Below, in pieces: positions 1-7,952 of a stretch of 64,000 nucleotides of DNA. The notes beneath the pieces were generated by a model that searched no databases, had not been told where the DNA came from, and saw only the letters and a program-made list of their open reading frames with translations. Made by a program: the position numbers and the translations under genes. The first letter of the stretch is position 1. Every line of letters starts with the position of its first letter. This DNA is from Nostoc sp. TCL26-01 (GTDB taxonomy: Bacteria; Cyanobacteriota; Cyanobacteriia; Cyanobacteriales; Nostocaceae), in NCBI RefSeq assembly GCF_013393945.1, contig NZ_CP040298.1, positions 62,001 through 126,000 of the forward strand. The letters run 5' to 3'.

Positions 1-366
1 AAATTGAGAAACACAAATGTTTTTCTTCTTTCTATATACTCTTTCACTATTACTTGGCAAAGAATATTGATAAACAATGGTAAAGATTATATCATTTTAA
101 AAGCAATATCTAAAATTTGACATATTACGAAAAATTAATCAAGTGAAGATCATAATTTTAAGCCTGATTTTAAGAAAAAACGATGATTAATCAACATTTC
201 CAGTACGTATCCAAAATATTGAAAATATTTCATCTACCAAAAGTTATACATATAAATAAGAAATATAAAGCTAAACAATAGATAAAAGTGAATGTATATA
301 GTGAATTTTCTAGCACTCAATTTCATGTATTCATAATTATTTTTTTAGAGGATGTTTAAAAAGTTT
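1..366. other. AT-rich non-coding stretch
   Basis: No convincing gene is visible. The stretch is strongly AT-rich with many A and T runs and stop codons in all frames. It lies downstream of the minus-strand ORF at 367-669. I see no tRNA, CRISPR or clear terminator hairpin in it. Confidence 0.6.
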
Positions 367-669
367 TTAGTTGAGTAAAAAAGCTCTCAGGGCATAAGCT
401 GTACATACGTATATACAGCAAGCTAGTGGAGTAGAGTTTGTTAATAAACAGAATTTTGTACGTAATTTTTGGACTACAGGTTTGTTCATCAAATGTAGGA
501 GATGCTTAAACTCAGGGAAGCCTAAACAAGAGAGGTTGTATGGTGTCATACCGATTTTAATTTTGCCGAAGCTGTTGTAATCTACAGTCTCCTTGAAGAC
601 AATTGATGGGATGAGCAGGGCAAAAATCAAAGCAATGATAATAAAAGAACTGGCAATCAACTTAAACAT
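367..669 (-). CDS. Small membrane-anchored hypothetical protein, possibly a truncated BamE-like fragment
   Basis: The 100-residue product opens with a strongly hydrophobic segment (about residues 5-25) that could be a signal anchor or signal peptide. A 'GKIKIGMTPYNL' stretch follows at about residues 35-46; the GMT motif resembles the start of SmpA/OmlA (BamE)-type periplasmic domains, which bind outer-membrane partners. The C-terminal half is Cys- and Leu-rich and does not look like the rest of that fold, so the gene may be truncated or frameshifted. No operon partner is visible. The function is not recognised; the BamE comparison rests on one short motif. Confidence 0.4.
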   Translation of the reverse strand: MFKLIASSFIIIALIFALLIPSIVFKETVDYNSFGKIKIGMTPYNLSCLGFPEFKHLLHLMNKPVVQKLRTKFCLLTNSTPLACCIYVCTAYALRAFLLN

Positions 670-806
670 TTAGGCGGAGTTTAATGTTGATTCCGATTGA
701 TTCTTTATTATCGGGCGAGTTACTCTGCCGAGAAATATATCCAAAGATAGATGTGATATATATGATCAGCAAGTCAGGCATTCTGCGATCGCATGAGTGC
801 GATAAT

Positions 807-1070
807 TCAATCACAGCAAGCATCAATACGCAATTCGCGCCAGATATCAGAAGGTTGCCAACCGGAGTTAGCAGCAGATTGCGTCATACCATAGTCTTGC
901 AGTGGAGCATAGCTTGGAAGATATTCTGTGGCTTGGCTTTCTACATTTACAAATTGTTGTGGATTAACGATTGGTTCTGAAGCAATAATTTCCTCAATTT
1001 GTTCATGTTCTGGTTTAGGAACTGTGGCTTTTTTGAGAGTGAGAAGTTCAGGTTTTTTGGTAGGTTTCAT
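807..1070 (-). CDS. Small hypothetical protein
   Basis: An 87-residue ORF with a Lys/Pro-rich start and a Gln/Glu-rich middle; no signal peptide, membrane segment or known motif is visible. A plus-strand ORF at 684-980 overlaps it antiparallel; I prefer the minus-strand frame because its ATG lies behind a leader with two hairpins (1081-1142), which looks like a 5' untranslated region. The C-terminus ends in a Cys-Cys-Asp sequence. Function unknown. Confidence 0.35.
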   Translation of the reverse strand: MKPTKKPELLTLKKATVPKPEHEQIEEIIASEPIVNPQQFVNVESQATEYLPSYAPLQDYGMTQSAANSGWQPSDIWRELRIDACCD

Positions 1071-1080
1071 GTTTGATTAA

Positions 1081-1142
1081 GCTTTTTAGGCTGCAAAATA
1101 TAAAAAGCAATGAAAAACCCCAGCCTATCAAACAGGTTGGGG
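1081..1142 (-). terminator. Two hairpins, one terminator-like on the minus strand
   Basis: A GC-rich hairpin is formed by CCCCAGCCT (1118-1126) and AGGTTGGGG (1134-1142); read on the minus strand it is followed by a T run, as in a Rho-independent terminator. A second stem, GCTTTTTA/TAAAAAGC (1081-1088/1101-1108), follows. They lie just upstream of the minus-strand ORF at 807-1070, so they may act as a leader attenuator or stop transcription entering from the right. Confidence 0.45.
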
Positions 1143-1167
1143 GAAGATTAAAAAACCATCTACCATC

Positions 1168-1221
1168 ATGACACAAGTGAATACTGATTCAACCACCTTT
1201 GGACAGGAGGTGGCGCAATGA
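1168..1221 (+). CDS. Possible 17-codon leader ORF coupled to the next gene
   Basis: An ATG at 1168 opens a 17-codon frame (MTQVNTDSTTFGQEVAQ) whose TGA overlaps the ATG of the following gene as ATGA (1218-1221). The purine-rich GGACAGGAGGTGG that serves as ribosome binding site of the next gene lies inside this frame. The overlap suggests translational coupling or a regulatory leader peptide. A chance frame cannot be excluded. Confidence 0.35.
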   Translation: MTQVNTDSTTFGQEVAQ

Positions 1222-2129
1222 ACAAACTCAACTCTCGCAAAAAGCCGAAACCAGCACTGGAGGCAGCAAAAGATAGCCAACAGGAGCATAATCCACTATC
1301 AATCACCATTGATGTGGCGGCTGTCGAAGTACCAGAGATGACCGAGGAGGAACAGCGCGATCGCCTGCACTTGGAGCGAAAAGTAGAGAGAGCGTTTTAT
1401 GAGGCGGGGAAAGCGCTTATGGAATTGCGCGATCGCAAGTTGTACCGTTCGACGCACAAAACCTTTGAGGAGTATTGCCGCGATCGCTTTGGATATAGTC
1501 GTGATGCAGCGTACTTGAAAATTTCGGCGACTACTGTATATGAAAATCTGCAAAAATATTTGCCGACCAATGGTCGGCAAATTCCCATGCCGAGTAATGA
1601 ACGTCAATTACGTCCTTTAGCTAAAGCCGAGTTAGAACCGAATGAGCAAGCCAGTGTTTGGGAGCAGGCAGTAGACAAAGTTGGTGGGAAAGTTCCTTCC
1701 GGTCGGGTAGTTAAGGACATTGTAGATAAAATCCGTGAGCGAACTAAAGTACCAAATCCCTACCATCTGGGAGAAATATGTATCATTCAGCCAAAGGACA
1801 ATCCAGACTTAAGGGGTAAAAGCAGCTACTGGGGTGTAATTACTCACGTAGGGGAATACAGTTGTACCGTGCAGTGCTGGGATGGTGACTACACAGCAAA
1901 AGTAGAACACTTGAAGTCACTGGAACTGCTGGAGGAAGATTGTCAGTTCATGCAGCAGTTGTGTTTGAGATTGCGGCGCTTGCATGAAGTGTCCAGCCGT
2001 GATGAAGCAGTAGATTGGCTGTTGCAGGGATTGGGGAAGCAGACTAAACCGTATTTGTCAGCGTTGCAGGCGAAGCTGTTGGCGGCGATGGAGAGGGAGT
2101 ACAAAATTGACCCGAAGGCGAAGAAATAG
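1218..2129 (+). CDS. Putative plasmid DNA-binding protein (HTH, partition/replication-associated type)
   Basis: A 303-residue soluble protein. Residues about 40-100 (LERKVERAFYEAGKAL ... FEEYCRDRFGYSRDAAY) look like the helix-rich N-terminal region found in cyanobacterial plasmid proteins related to DUF3102/ParB-type HTH domains, where a 'FGYSR..AY' segment forms the recognition helix. The C-terminal half (about 185-230, 'LGEICIIQPKDN', 'YWGVITHVG') resembles an SH3-like beta barrel, followed by a helical tail. Several HIP1 GCGATCGC sites lie in the gene. The start follows a strong AGGAGGTGG. Role in plasmid maintenance or regulation is inferred; the exact family is not recognised. Confidence 0.55.
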   Translation: MNKLNSRKKPKPALEAAKDSQQEHNPLSITIDVAAVEVPEMTEEEQRDRLHLERKVERAFYEAGKALMELRDRKLYRSTHKTFEEYCRDRFGYSRDAAYLKISATTVYENLQKYLPTNGRQIPMPSNERQLRPLAKAELEPNEQASVWEQAVDKVGGKVPSGRVVKDIVDKIRERTKVPNPYHLGEICIIQPKDNPDLRGKSSYWGVITHVGEYSCTVQCWDGDYTAKVEHLKSLELLEEDCQFMQQLCLRLRRLHEVSSRDEAVDWLLQGLGKQTKPYLSALQAKLLAAMEREYKIDPKAKK

Positions 2130-2190
2130 CGTAATATTTTCTACAGCGCGATCGCTCATGCTTTGCCAAAATTAGTGCAGCAACTGCTGG

Positions 2191-2236
2191 GTGAGCCAGA
2201 TGGGTGCAACAGTGGCGATCGCTTAGTCTGGCTCAC
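2191..2236. terminator. Hairpin between convergent genes
   Basis: A perfect 10-bp inverted repeat, GTGAGCCAGA (2191-2200) and TCTGGCTCAC (2227-2236), lies between the convergent genes at 1218-2129 and 2311-2877. The loop holds a GCGATCGC site. There is no clear T run, so termination is inferred from position. Confidence 0.4.
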
Positions 2237-2310
2237 TCAACTTTTACCTTTGCTTTTGTAAGTAGATTCAGTTACTGTTGTCATTCTCATCGCTAAATTT
2301 AGAACAATAC

Positions 2311-2877
2311 TTAGTTTTCAACCAATGCTTTGCGGGTGGCAGTGGCAATCGACAACAGTGATGTACCACTGAAGATCAAACTAATCCCAACATATAATCC
2401 AATGAGCCAAAACGAGTTATTCGGCCAACTATACAAAATAAAAATCCCTAAAATCAGGGTAATCATACCATCTACTAATACCAGCCAGGACAAATGACTA
2501 CCAGTCCGAGCCTTAAAGCTGGCAATAATTTCCAAAATTCCTTCTAATATAAAAATACTGGCTAACACTAGTGTCAGAGTAACTGCTCCCGCTAAAAGAT
2601 TACTTAGAAGAATTAAACCGGCAATGATATAAACAATCCCTACCAAAAGACCCAGCCAGAATCCACGAATCGGTTTGGATTGAAACGATTTCACCAGTCG
2701 GACAATACCTGCAACTAGAAAGATCCACCCAAAGACCGAAACAGAAACAATTGTGGCGACGATGGGTATGAGTATGGCGATAATTCCCAAAACAATCAGC
2801 ACAATGCTCAGGGCAATAATCCAGCTTGTGCTTTTGCGAATGGTTGCCTGAGTTTCCGAGGAGGTATCGAGCATCAT
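2311..2877 (-). CDS. HdeD family (DUF308) membrane protein
   Basis: 188 residues with about six hydrophobic segments in pairs, spaced as in HdeD, the E. coli acid-resistance membrane protein. Small-residue rich helices such as 'GWIFLVAGIVRLVKSF' and 'ILEGILEIIASFKAR' correspond to the repeated DUF308 unit. Length is normal for the family (about 180-200). It is a stand-alone gene, reading away from the DinB remnant; a hairpin lies beyond its 3' end. Molecular function is unproven; in other bacteria homologues help survival under acid or envelope stress. Confidence 0.8.
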   Translation of the reverse strand: MMLDTSSETQATIRKSTSWIIALSIVLIVLGIIAILIPIVATIVSVSVFGWIFLVAGIVRLVKSFQSKPIRGFWLGLLVGIVYIIAGLILLSNLLAGAVTLTLVLASIFILEGILEIIASFKARTGSHLSWLVLVDGMITLILGIFILYSWPNNSFWLIGLYVGISLIFSGTSLLSIATATRKALVEN

Positions 2878-2915
2878 AAGCTTTCTTTCTCAAGGTTTAG
2901 CTGCGCCAATAATTT

Positions 2916-3236
2916 ATGATGTTTGCAATCCCTTTGACTAAAAGCCTGTACCCAAAGACAGAACCAATTCCCGCGATCACTGCCGACAATCGCGCAACCT
3001 TGATGACATTTGCTTTTATAGGCAAATTACGCGGAGTAAAACTTTGTAAAACTTTATTGAAGCCAATTAGGGAAATCGATCCAATTTTGACGATAGCTAA
3101 AGAATTACTAGAATCGATAGAACTAGAGAATCACCGTATTAGGTTGTTAGGGATTTCACTGTCAAATCTGGATAATATCAAAGAATGCCAGGGGATTCAA
3201 CTACCACTATTCCAAAGTATCGAGACTAGATTTTAG
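2916..3236 (+). pseudogene. dinB: C-terminal remnant of a DNA polymerase IV (DinB) gene
   Basis: The 106-residue frame ends with 'ELENHRIRLLGISLSNL', which matches the end of the little-finger domain of Y-family polymerases (RIRLLGVxLSNL), followed by the usual short 'QLPLF' tail. The catalytic palm, fingers and thumb are absent, so this cannot be a polymerase. The upstream neighbour is an unrelated divergent gene, so the 5' part was lost by deletion or rearrangement. It ends 6 bp before the next gene, which could reuse its expression signals. Confidence 0.7.
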
Positions 3237-3242
3237 CAAAGT

Positions 3243-3926
3243 ATGACCAAACTCATCTTAATTACAGGCGTAAGCAAAGGTTTAGGCTACGCGATGACTG
3301 AGCGTTTTATTCAACAGGGGCATACAGTGATTGGTTGCGCTCGTTCATCAAATACTATTGAGAAAATACGCCAGAAATTTAGTGCGCCCAACGATTTCAC
3401 GGCTGTGGACGTAGCAAATGAACAGCAAGTAGAAACCTGGGCAGAACACGTACTGAACAAATATGAACCGCCAGATATAGTGATTAACAACGCAGCAATT
3501 ATTAATTACCCAGCACCTTTGTGGGAAATACCATCCGCAGAATTTTCTCAGTTAATAGATGTCAATATCAAAGGAGTAGTTAATATCATTCGCCATTTCG
3601 TGCCAGCAATGGTGAAAAAAAGGCGTGGTATTATTGTCAACTTCGGTTCTGGCTGGGGACGCTCTACATCTGCTCATGTTGCACCATACTGTGCTTCTAA
3701 GTGGGCAATTGAGGGGCTAACTCGTTCTTTAGCACAGGAACTGCCTGCTGGCATGGCAGCTATTCCTCTGAATCCAGGAATTATTCATACTGATATGCTG
3801 TCTATTAGCTTTGGGGAAGAAGCAGTAAATTACACACCTGTGTCTGAGTGGGTATTGAATGCTGTGCCATTTATACTAGGATTGAAACCCACAGACAACG
3901 GTATTCCCTTAACTGTCCCGAATTAA
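3243..3926 (+). CDS. Short-chain dehydrogenase/reductase (SDR)
   Basis: 227 residues with the classical SDR features: cofactor motif TGVSKGLG near residues 9-16, 'NNAA' near 82, and the catalytic Tyr-x3-Lys in 'YCASK' after a serine-containing strand ('VNFGSGWG'). NAD(P)-dependent oxidoreductase of the Rossmann fold, cytosolic; substrate unknown. The end is a little shorter than typical classical SDRs (about 245 residues). It starts directly after the DinB remnant. A second, different SDR lies at 5658-6473 on the other side of the hydrolase gene. Confidence 0.85.
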   Translation: MTKLILITGVSKGLGYAMTERFIQQGHTVIGCARSSNTIEKIRQKFSAPNDFTAVDVANEQQVETWAEHVLNKYEPPDIVINNAAIINYPAPLWEIPSAEFSQLIDVNIKGVVNIIRHFVPAMVKKRRGIIVNFGSGWGRSTSAHVAPYCASKWAIEGLTRSLAQELPAGMAAIPLNPGIIHTDMLSISFGEEAVNYTPVSEWVLNAVPFILGLKPTDNGIPLTVPN

Positions 3927-4302
3927 AAGTTATTTTGAGCAAGAACAACACGCAGATACATATTTAGTGGATGTGCATATTTCAGGGTTCATAACACCAG
4001 CAAATGTCCCAAATCAAGATTGACCAAGTGCTTTGTATCAACCGCAGCACCCTAATAGTCTTTTACACACCTGGATAGTGCTGGCAGTTCCGCATCATCA
4101 GTCGTTCAGGTGGCATATTCGGAGAGCAAAAGGTTTACTATAGTGCGGCGGCGGGATTGCAGACGGGGCTGGAGTGGCTCAGGGATGAGGGGTGATGAGT
4201 GCGACGATACTCCGCTCTAGCTTTGTGCGATCGCTCTGGGAGTAAAATTAATCCTAGCAGCGATGACGACTGGACTAATAAAAAACTGGAATACTAGTTC
4301 TC
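3927..4302. other. Intergenic region with a possible gene fragment
   Basis: About 375 bp without a complete gene. A frame without start codon runs from about 4084 to 4194 and would encode 'FRIISRSGGIFGEQ' followed by 'LQTGLEWLRDEG'; it has the look of a protein tail but I cannot name the family. A GCGATCGC site lies near 4229. No terminator with a T run is seen. Confidence 0.35.
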
Positions 4303-5625
4303 ATGTCACACAACGTTTTTACAATCTTTAACCACGGCACGGACTTTCATCGTGATGCCAATCCCGATGAATTAATTAATCAATTGAGTATGGTAATGGA
4401 GGGAAAGGAAGCGAGAATTATTCAGACGGGTGAGCGCACAGAAGAAAATCCCATGCCCTTTGCCCTGGAGTGTGACAACCCGACCTACCTCATCTGCGAA
4501 GGCCCTGGCTCTGTTGAAGTCTCAGCAGAGGACTCTTCAAGTGGAGTACACCATGCTTATCCGGGTAAATTCAATCCTATTTTCGGTATAGAAAAAGGTA
4601 AGGGAAAGTCTCAAAACCCTGGACTTACACTCAAAGGAACTAAACAATATTGGTTTTTTGGAGAAAAAGAAGCCGACGAATTTCAATTATCTTTCATGGG
4701 TAATACTGCCGAAGTTTGGAGACAAATGGGTAGAGCTTTGGGCGATGGGTGGGACGATAACGTCTATAAAGCTGTGTGGATGCTGACTCACCTTAAATTC
4801 GAGATGAGCCAACCCATTGATACAGTTAACATCATTGGTTGGAGCCGGGGGGCTGTTACCTGTTTAAAGATTGCCAACAAGCTTTTTGAAGTATTTGAAG
4901 ATACTCTCAACGTTAATATATTTGCCGTTGACCCAGTACCAGGTGGCTACACTAAAAGAACCTTGGATATGCTAGCCATTCCTCCCAACGTCCGCAACTA
5001 TTTAGCAGTTCTCGCCTTAGATGCAGACGGTGGTAACTTTCAACCGACTGACCGCACTGATATGAAACTTCTTGCGCCTAAAAGCCAACATGGTAAAGGT
5101 GGCAATCCAGATAGCCTTAATCCCGGACATATCAAACCACACGTCCATTTTTTACCCATACCCGGCAATCATTCCGATGTGGTTAATGCTAACCTCAGCC
5201 ATCCACTGGTAAAAAACAGTGCGATTTTATGTCGGCATCTTGCATGGCAGTTTTTAAGCGCACATGGAACTCCCATAAAACAGGAATGGAAGCTATCTAA
5301 TGATGAAATTAGCTCACTTTACAATCAAATGCTGCCCAAACTAAGTGAAATTGCCAAAGCAGCTTCAACAGGTGGATGGTTAAGCCCTATTGAGGGGTTT
5401 AAGACCGAAAGAGCAGTCCGTAAGCATCGCGGTGAATATGTTCATGAACCCGATAAATACATTAACGAACATCACCGTCTTTGTGTTCTTAAACAAGACT
5501 ATCCCCCTATTCCAAACGCTGATGTTCAGTTTACTAAAAGCGACTGGACTCCATGGGAAGAAAACAAAACACTCAGCCTGCCACAAGAGCAAACCCATTT
5601 ACAACTGATGGGAATAACTGTTTGA
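4303..5625 (+). CDS. Alpha/beta-hydrolase, lipase-like (Tle/DUF2235-like)
   Basis: 440 residues. An early 'FNHGTDFH' could form the oxyanion-hole loop. 'IIGWSRGAV' (about 183-191) is a G-x-S-x-G nucleophile elbow; 'FAVDPVPGG' offers the acidic residue and 'PIPGNHSDVV' the catalytic histidine in a G-x-H-x-D context typical of DUF2235-type lipases, including some type VI secretion phospholipase effectors. No signal peptide is visible. It is flanked by two SDR genes in the same direction, which suggests a small lipid or secondary-metabolism unit, but no secretion genes are nearby. Substrate unknown. Confidence 0.65.
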   Translation: MSHNVFTIFNHGTDFHRDANPDELINQLSMVMEGKEARIIQTGERTEENPMPFALECDNPTYLICEGPGSVEVSAEDSSSGVHHAYPGKFNPIFGIEKGKGKSQNPGLTLKGTKQYWFFGEKEADEFQLSFMGNTAEVWRQMGRALGDGWDDNVYKAVWMLTHLKFEMSQPIDTVNIIGWSRGAVTCLKIANKLFEVFEDTLNVNIFAVDPVPGGYTKRTLDMLAIPPNVRNYLAVLALDADGGNFQPTDRTDMKLLAPKSQHGKGGNPDSLNPGHIKPHVHFLPIPGNHSDVVNANLSHPLVKNSAILCRHLAWQFLSAHGTPIKQEWKLSNDEISSLYNQMLPKLSEIAKAASTGGWLSPIEGFKTERAVRKHRGEYVHEPDKYINEHHRLCVLKQDYPPIPNADVQFTKSDWTPWEENKTLSLPQEQTHLQLMGITV

Positions 5626-5657
5626 TACTCAGTGTACATCCGATTTGAAACACCGAC

Positions 5658-6473
5658 ATGAGCTTTGCTAATAAAACTATTGTTATCACAGGTGCATCGG
5701 CAGGAATTGGTCAAACTTTGGCAATCACGTTAGCCCAGAAGGGCGCGAATTTAGTCTTGGCGGCACGTAATCAAGAAGCATTAGAGCAGACACTGATTGC
5801 TTGCACAAACTATCCAGCCAAAGTGATTGCAGTACCTACAGATGTAACTCAAGTAGAAGCTTGCCAGCAGTTGATAGAAACAGCGATCTCCACGTTTGGG
5901 CGGATTGATGTCTTAATTAACAATGCTGGCATTGGAATGCTGACACGGTTTGATGAAGTAACAGATATTTCCATTTTTGAGCAAGTAATGCAGGTGAACT
6001 ATCTAGGAGCAGTGTACTGTACCCATTATGCCTTACCCTACCTGAAAGGCAGTCGAGGACTTTTAGTGGCGATTTCGTCAATTTGTGGAAAAACAGGTGT
6101 GCCAACTCGTACAGGTTACGTTGCTAGTAAACACGCTATGCAAGGCTTCTTTGATACCTTGCGGATTGAATTAGCTTCAACAGGAGTAGATGTATTGGTC
6201 GTCTCACCAGGGTTTGTGGCAACGGACATTCGGCAACGAGCATTGGGAGCCGATGGAAAAGCGTTAGGCAAAAGTCCGCGTGATGAGACTCAAGGCAATA
6301 TGTCAGTGGACGAGTGTGTACGTCAAATTATCTGGGCAATGGAGCGGCGTAAACGAGAACACATTATGACATGGAAAGGAAAGATCATCCCTTGGGCAAA
6401 GCTAATTGTGCCAGGACTGGTTGATCGTATTACAGATGCAACTGTTCGCAAGACGACCTCCAGCCAGAAGTAA
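5658..6473 (+). CDS. Short-chain dehydrogenase/reductase (SDR)
   Basis: 271 residues. Cofactor motif TGASAGIG (about 10-17), 'NNAG' (about 88-91), serine strand 'LLVAISSICG' and catalytic 'YVASK' (about 154-158) are all present, as is the 'VSPGFVATD' loop. Classical SDR fold, predicted NADP-dependent because of the basic residue after the first Rossmann unit ('AARNQE'). It follows the hydrolase by 32 bp and may be co-transcribed. The C-terminus carries a basic amphipathic stretch ('WAMERRKREHIMTWKGK') seen in membrane-associated SDRs. Substrate unknown. Confidence 0.85.
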   Translation: MSFANKTIVITGASAGIGQTLAITLAQKGANLVLAARNQEALEQTLIACTNYPAKVIAVPTDVTQVEACQQLIETAISTFGRIDVLINNAGIGMLTRFDEVTDISIFEQVMQVNYLGAVYCTHYALPYLKGSRGLLVAISSICGKTGVPTRTGYVASKHAMQGFFDTLRIELASTGVDVLVVSPGFVATDIRQRALGADGKALGKSPRDETQGNMSVDECVRQIIWAMERRKREHIMTWKGKIIPWAKLIVPGLVDRITDATVRKTTSSQK

Positions 6474-6684
6474 TATTTTGAACTTTTCCTAAAAGTTTTT
6501 TGATAACTAGCTAAAAATCGTATTTAAGGTAAGGTTGGTTTTGATTTGCAAGCTGCGTTCTCCCGATTCCAGTTTGGTTGGGATTGCCCAAATCCTTTGC
6601 CAGACATGGTAGTTGATATCTTGAATAAAGGGATTTTAGCAGGGTTTGGGAGCGCAATTACGAAAAGGTCTACGTTGGTGGTAG

Positions 6685-6719
6685 GCGATGGTCGCTTTGC
6701 GAATCGGCGAAGCCATCGC
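6685..6719. repeat. Short dispersed repeat at the outer edge of the left arm
   Basis: GCGATGG (6685-6691) and CCATCGC (6713-6719) form a 7-bp inverted repeat around a GC-rich core. The right arm has a matching element at 40487-40521. Homology between the two arms begins here, so the repeat marks the outer junction. Such short hairpin repeats are abundant in Nostoc-type genomes. Confidence 0.6.
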
Positions 6720-6724
6720 ATCTG

Positions 6725-7018
6725 GTGAGGATAGCCAATAAAATAAAAATTACTGTCAGGATAAAACAAGTGGCTATTGTATTTGTTTCAGTGAATATTC
6801 CACCAGAAAGAGTCAGAACTATTAGGCAGATTAATGACAAAGACTCTATAGCTTTGCAGGAAATTGAGATATCAAGAGTTCCTTCTGTGGGAGAGTTTAT
6901 TAGATACAAAGGACATGATTACAAAGTAACAAAGGTAGTTCATAACCTAGATATTAATAGCCGCAACTCTTCAAATATAATCAAACCAGAAGCTTTTATT
7001 GATGTTTTATTATGTTAA
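6725..7018 (+). CDS. Hypothetical protein, duplicated in the right arm
   Basis: About 97 residues from a GTG start at 6725. 'KQVAIVFVSVNIPPERV' and 'EFIRYKGHDYKVTKVVHN' suggest a small beta-rich protein. The homologue at 40182-40523 is highly similar with scattered changes, which argues that the frame is a real gene. In the right arm the codon at this start position is GTA, so start choice differs or is uncertain. Its end overlaps the start of the following (broken) gene, suggesting coupled translation. Function unknown. Confidence 0.6.
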   Translation: MRIANKIKITVRIKQVAIVFVSVNIPPERVRTIRQINDKDSIALQEIEISRVPSVGEFIRYKGHDYKVTKVVHNLDINSRNSSNIIKPEAFIDVLLC

Positions 7019-7332
7019 CAACAAGCATTATTCATCCCCTTCACTTTCAAATTATTCGTAGAGAAGGTACGACTTGGTATTTTAAAAATGGATGTGTTTT
7101 TTATAACCGCACTGGTGAACCCATTCCTGAAAGCGATTGAGAAAGGTTATTTGGCATAACTAAAAATAAAATAGTAATTGAATTGTTCCGCATCAATGGC
7201 GGTAATGCTGGTTATTATCTTGCCAATCTTCGAGATAAAAAATATTACTACTGTGGTGATAACTGGGAAGATGTCAAAACTAAATTAGAGGAATTAGGGA
7301 TTGGCAAAGATGAGCCAAATAATCATTCTTAA
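7012..7332 (+). pseudogene. Nonsense-mutated copy of the 106-residue hypothetical gene
   Basis: The frame starting at ATG 7012 encodes the same protein as the intact gene at 39505-39825 (MLTTSIIHPLHF ... ), but codon 43 is TGA (7138-7140) where the right copy has AGA (Arg). The rest of the frame stays open to a natural stop at 7330-7332. The product would be truncated to 42 residues. Otherwise only scattered substitutions separate the copies, so inactivation is recent or the short product suffices. Confidence 0.8.
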
Positions 7333-7452
7333 GTACAAAATGACGGTGAATGCAAACCGTTGAATCATGGGCGAGCGCTTTGGCTTTTATCACCTGTCCA
7401 AAAATTGGTAGAGTTAGTAAATGCCCCATCTGCTGAGTTTGTATCGTAGGCA

Positions 7453-7761
7453 ATGCCCATCTATAGAAAACGCTATGCGGACAATTGGGACGAAATAGCA
7501 TTGGCTATCAAAGAAGCAGCCCTTTGGAGATGTCGGCACTGCGGACAAAAGTGTTTGCGTCCTGACGAAAAGCCCAAGGGATTGTCCCGGTCTGAATGGA
7601 CAGTAATGACGCTCTCAGTACACCATGCTAATTTTACACCTGAAGATAACCGACCAGAAAACCTAATCCCGCTTTGCACCCCATGCCATATTTCACTGCA
7701 TAGTCGGGCGCGAGGGCGGTCAAATACCTCACCTGGACAGCTAGAATTACCTCTTTACTAA
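7453..7761 (+). CDS. HNH endonuclease domain protein
   Basis: 102 residues. 'CRHCGQKC' (about 29-36) and 'LCTPCH' (about 75-80) are paired Cys motifs for structural zinc; 'SVHHANFTPEDNRPENL' is the HNH core with the catalytic histidine pair and the Asn. 'RSNTSPGQLELPLY' is a typical tail. Two relatives are in the window: the right-arm copy (39067-39381) and an interrupted one (halves at 40894-40965 and 48265-48488). Its stop overlaps the start of a 35-residue membrane microprotein (TAATG at 7759-7763). Likely a DNA nicking or cutting enzyme of the mobile replicon. Confidence 0.8.
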   Translation: MPIYRKRYADNWDEIALAIKEAALWRCRHCGQKCLRPDEKPKGLSRSEWTVMTLSVHHANFTPEDNRPENLIPLCTPCHISLHSRARGRSNTSPGQLELPLY

Positions 7762-7868
7762 TGAATAACGACGTTGTGATTTTTCTTATCAGTGCTGGTC
7801 TGCTTGTTATGTATCTAGTATTCTCGGCATTGACTGAGATGGGAACAAAGCTGCCTTGGAAGAAGTAG
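7761..7868 (+). CDS. 35-residue single-span membrane microprotein
   Basis: The ATG overlaps the stop of the HNH gene. The product starts MNNDVVIFLISAGLL, has one hydrophobic helix (about residues 5-24) and ends 'GTKLPWKK'. The right arm holds a homologue at 38967-39074. Between the copies 12 of 36 codons differ: 8 changes are synonymous and 4 are mild (Asn/Asp, Leu/Ile, Ala/Thr, Val/Ile), which is the signature of a translated gene under purifying selection. Function unknown; the coupling suggests a link with the HNH protein. Confidence 0.75.
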   Translation: MNNDVVIFLISAGLLVMYLVFSALTEMGTKLPWKK

Positions 7869-7952
7869 GGGGTGGAGCGTTAGGAGTGCGATCGCAACTT
7901 GAGCCAGAATGCACAAACACTATCAAAATGAAGAGTTTATTTAATTTATTTT

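Noticed and set aside
684..980. Plus-strand 98-residue ORF
   Set aside because: Overlaps the minus-strand ORF at 807-1070, has no recognisable features and low-quality composition; neither frame is certain, but the minus one has the better leader.
4084..4194. Startless frame encoding a tail with GEQKVYYSAAAGLQ
   Set aside because: It has protein-like composition but no start, no ribosome site and no recognised family; mentioned only in the intergenic entry.
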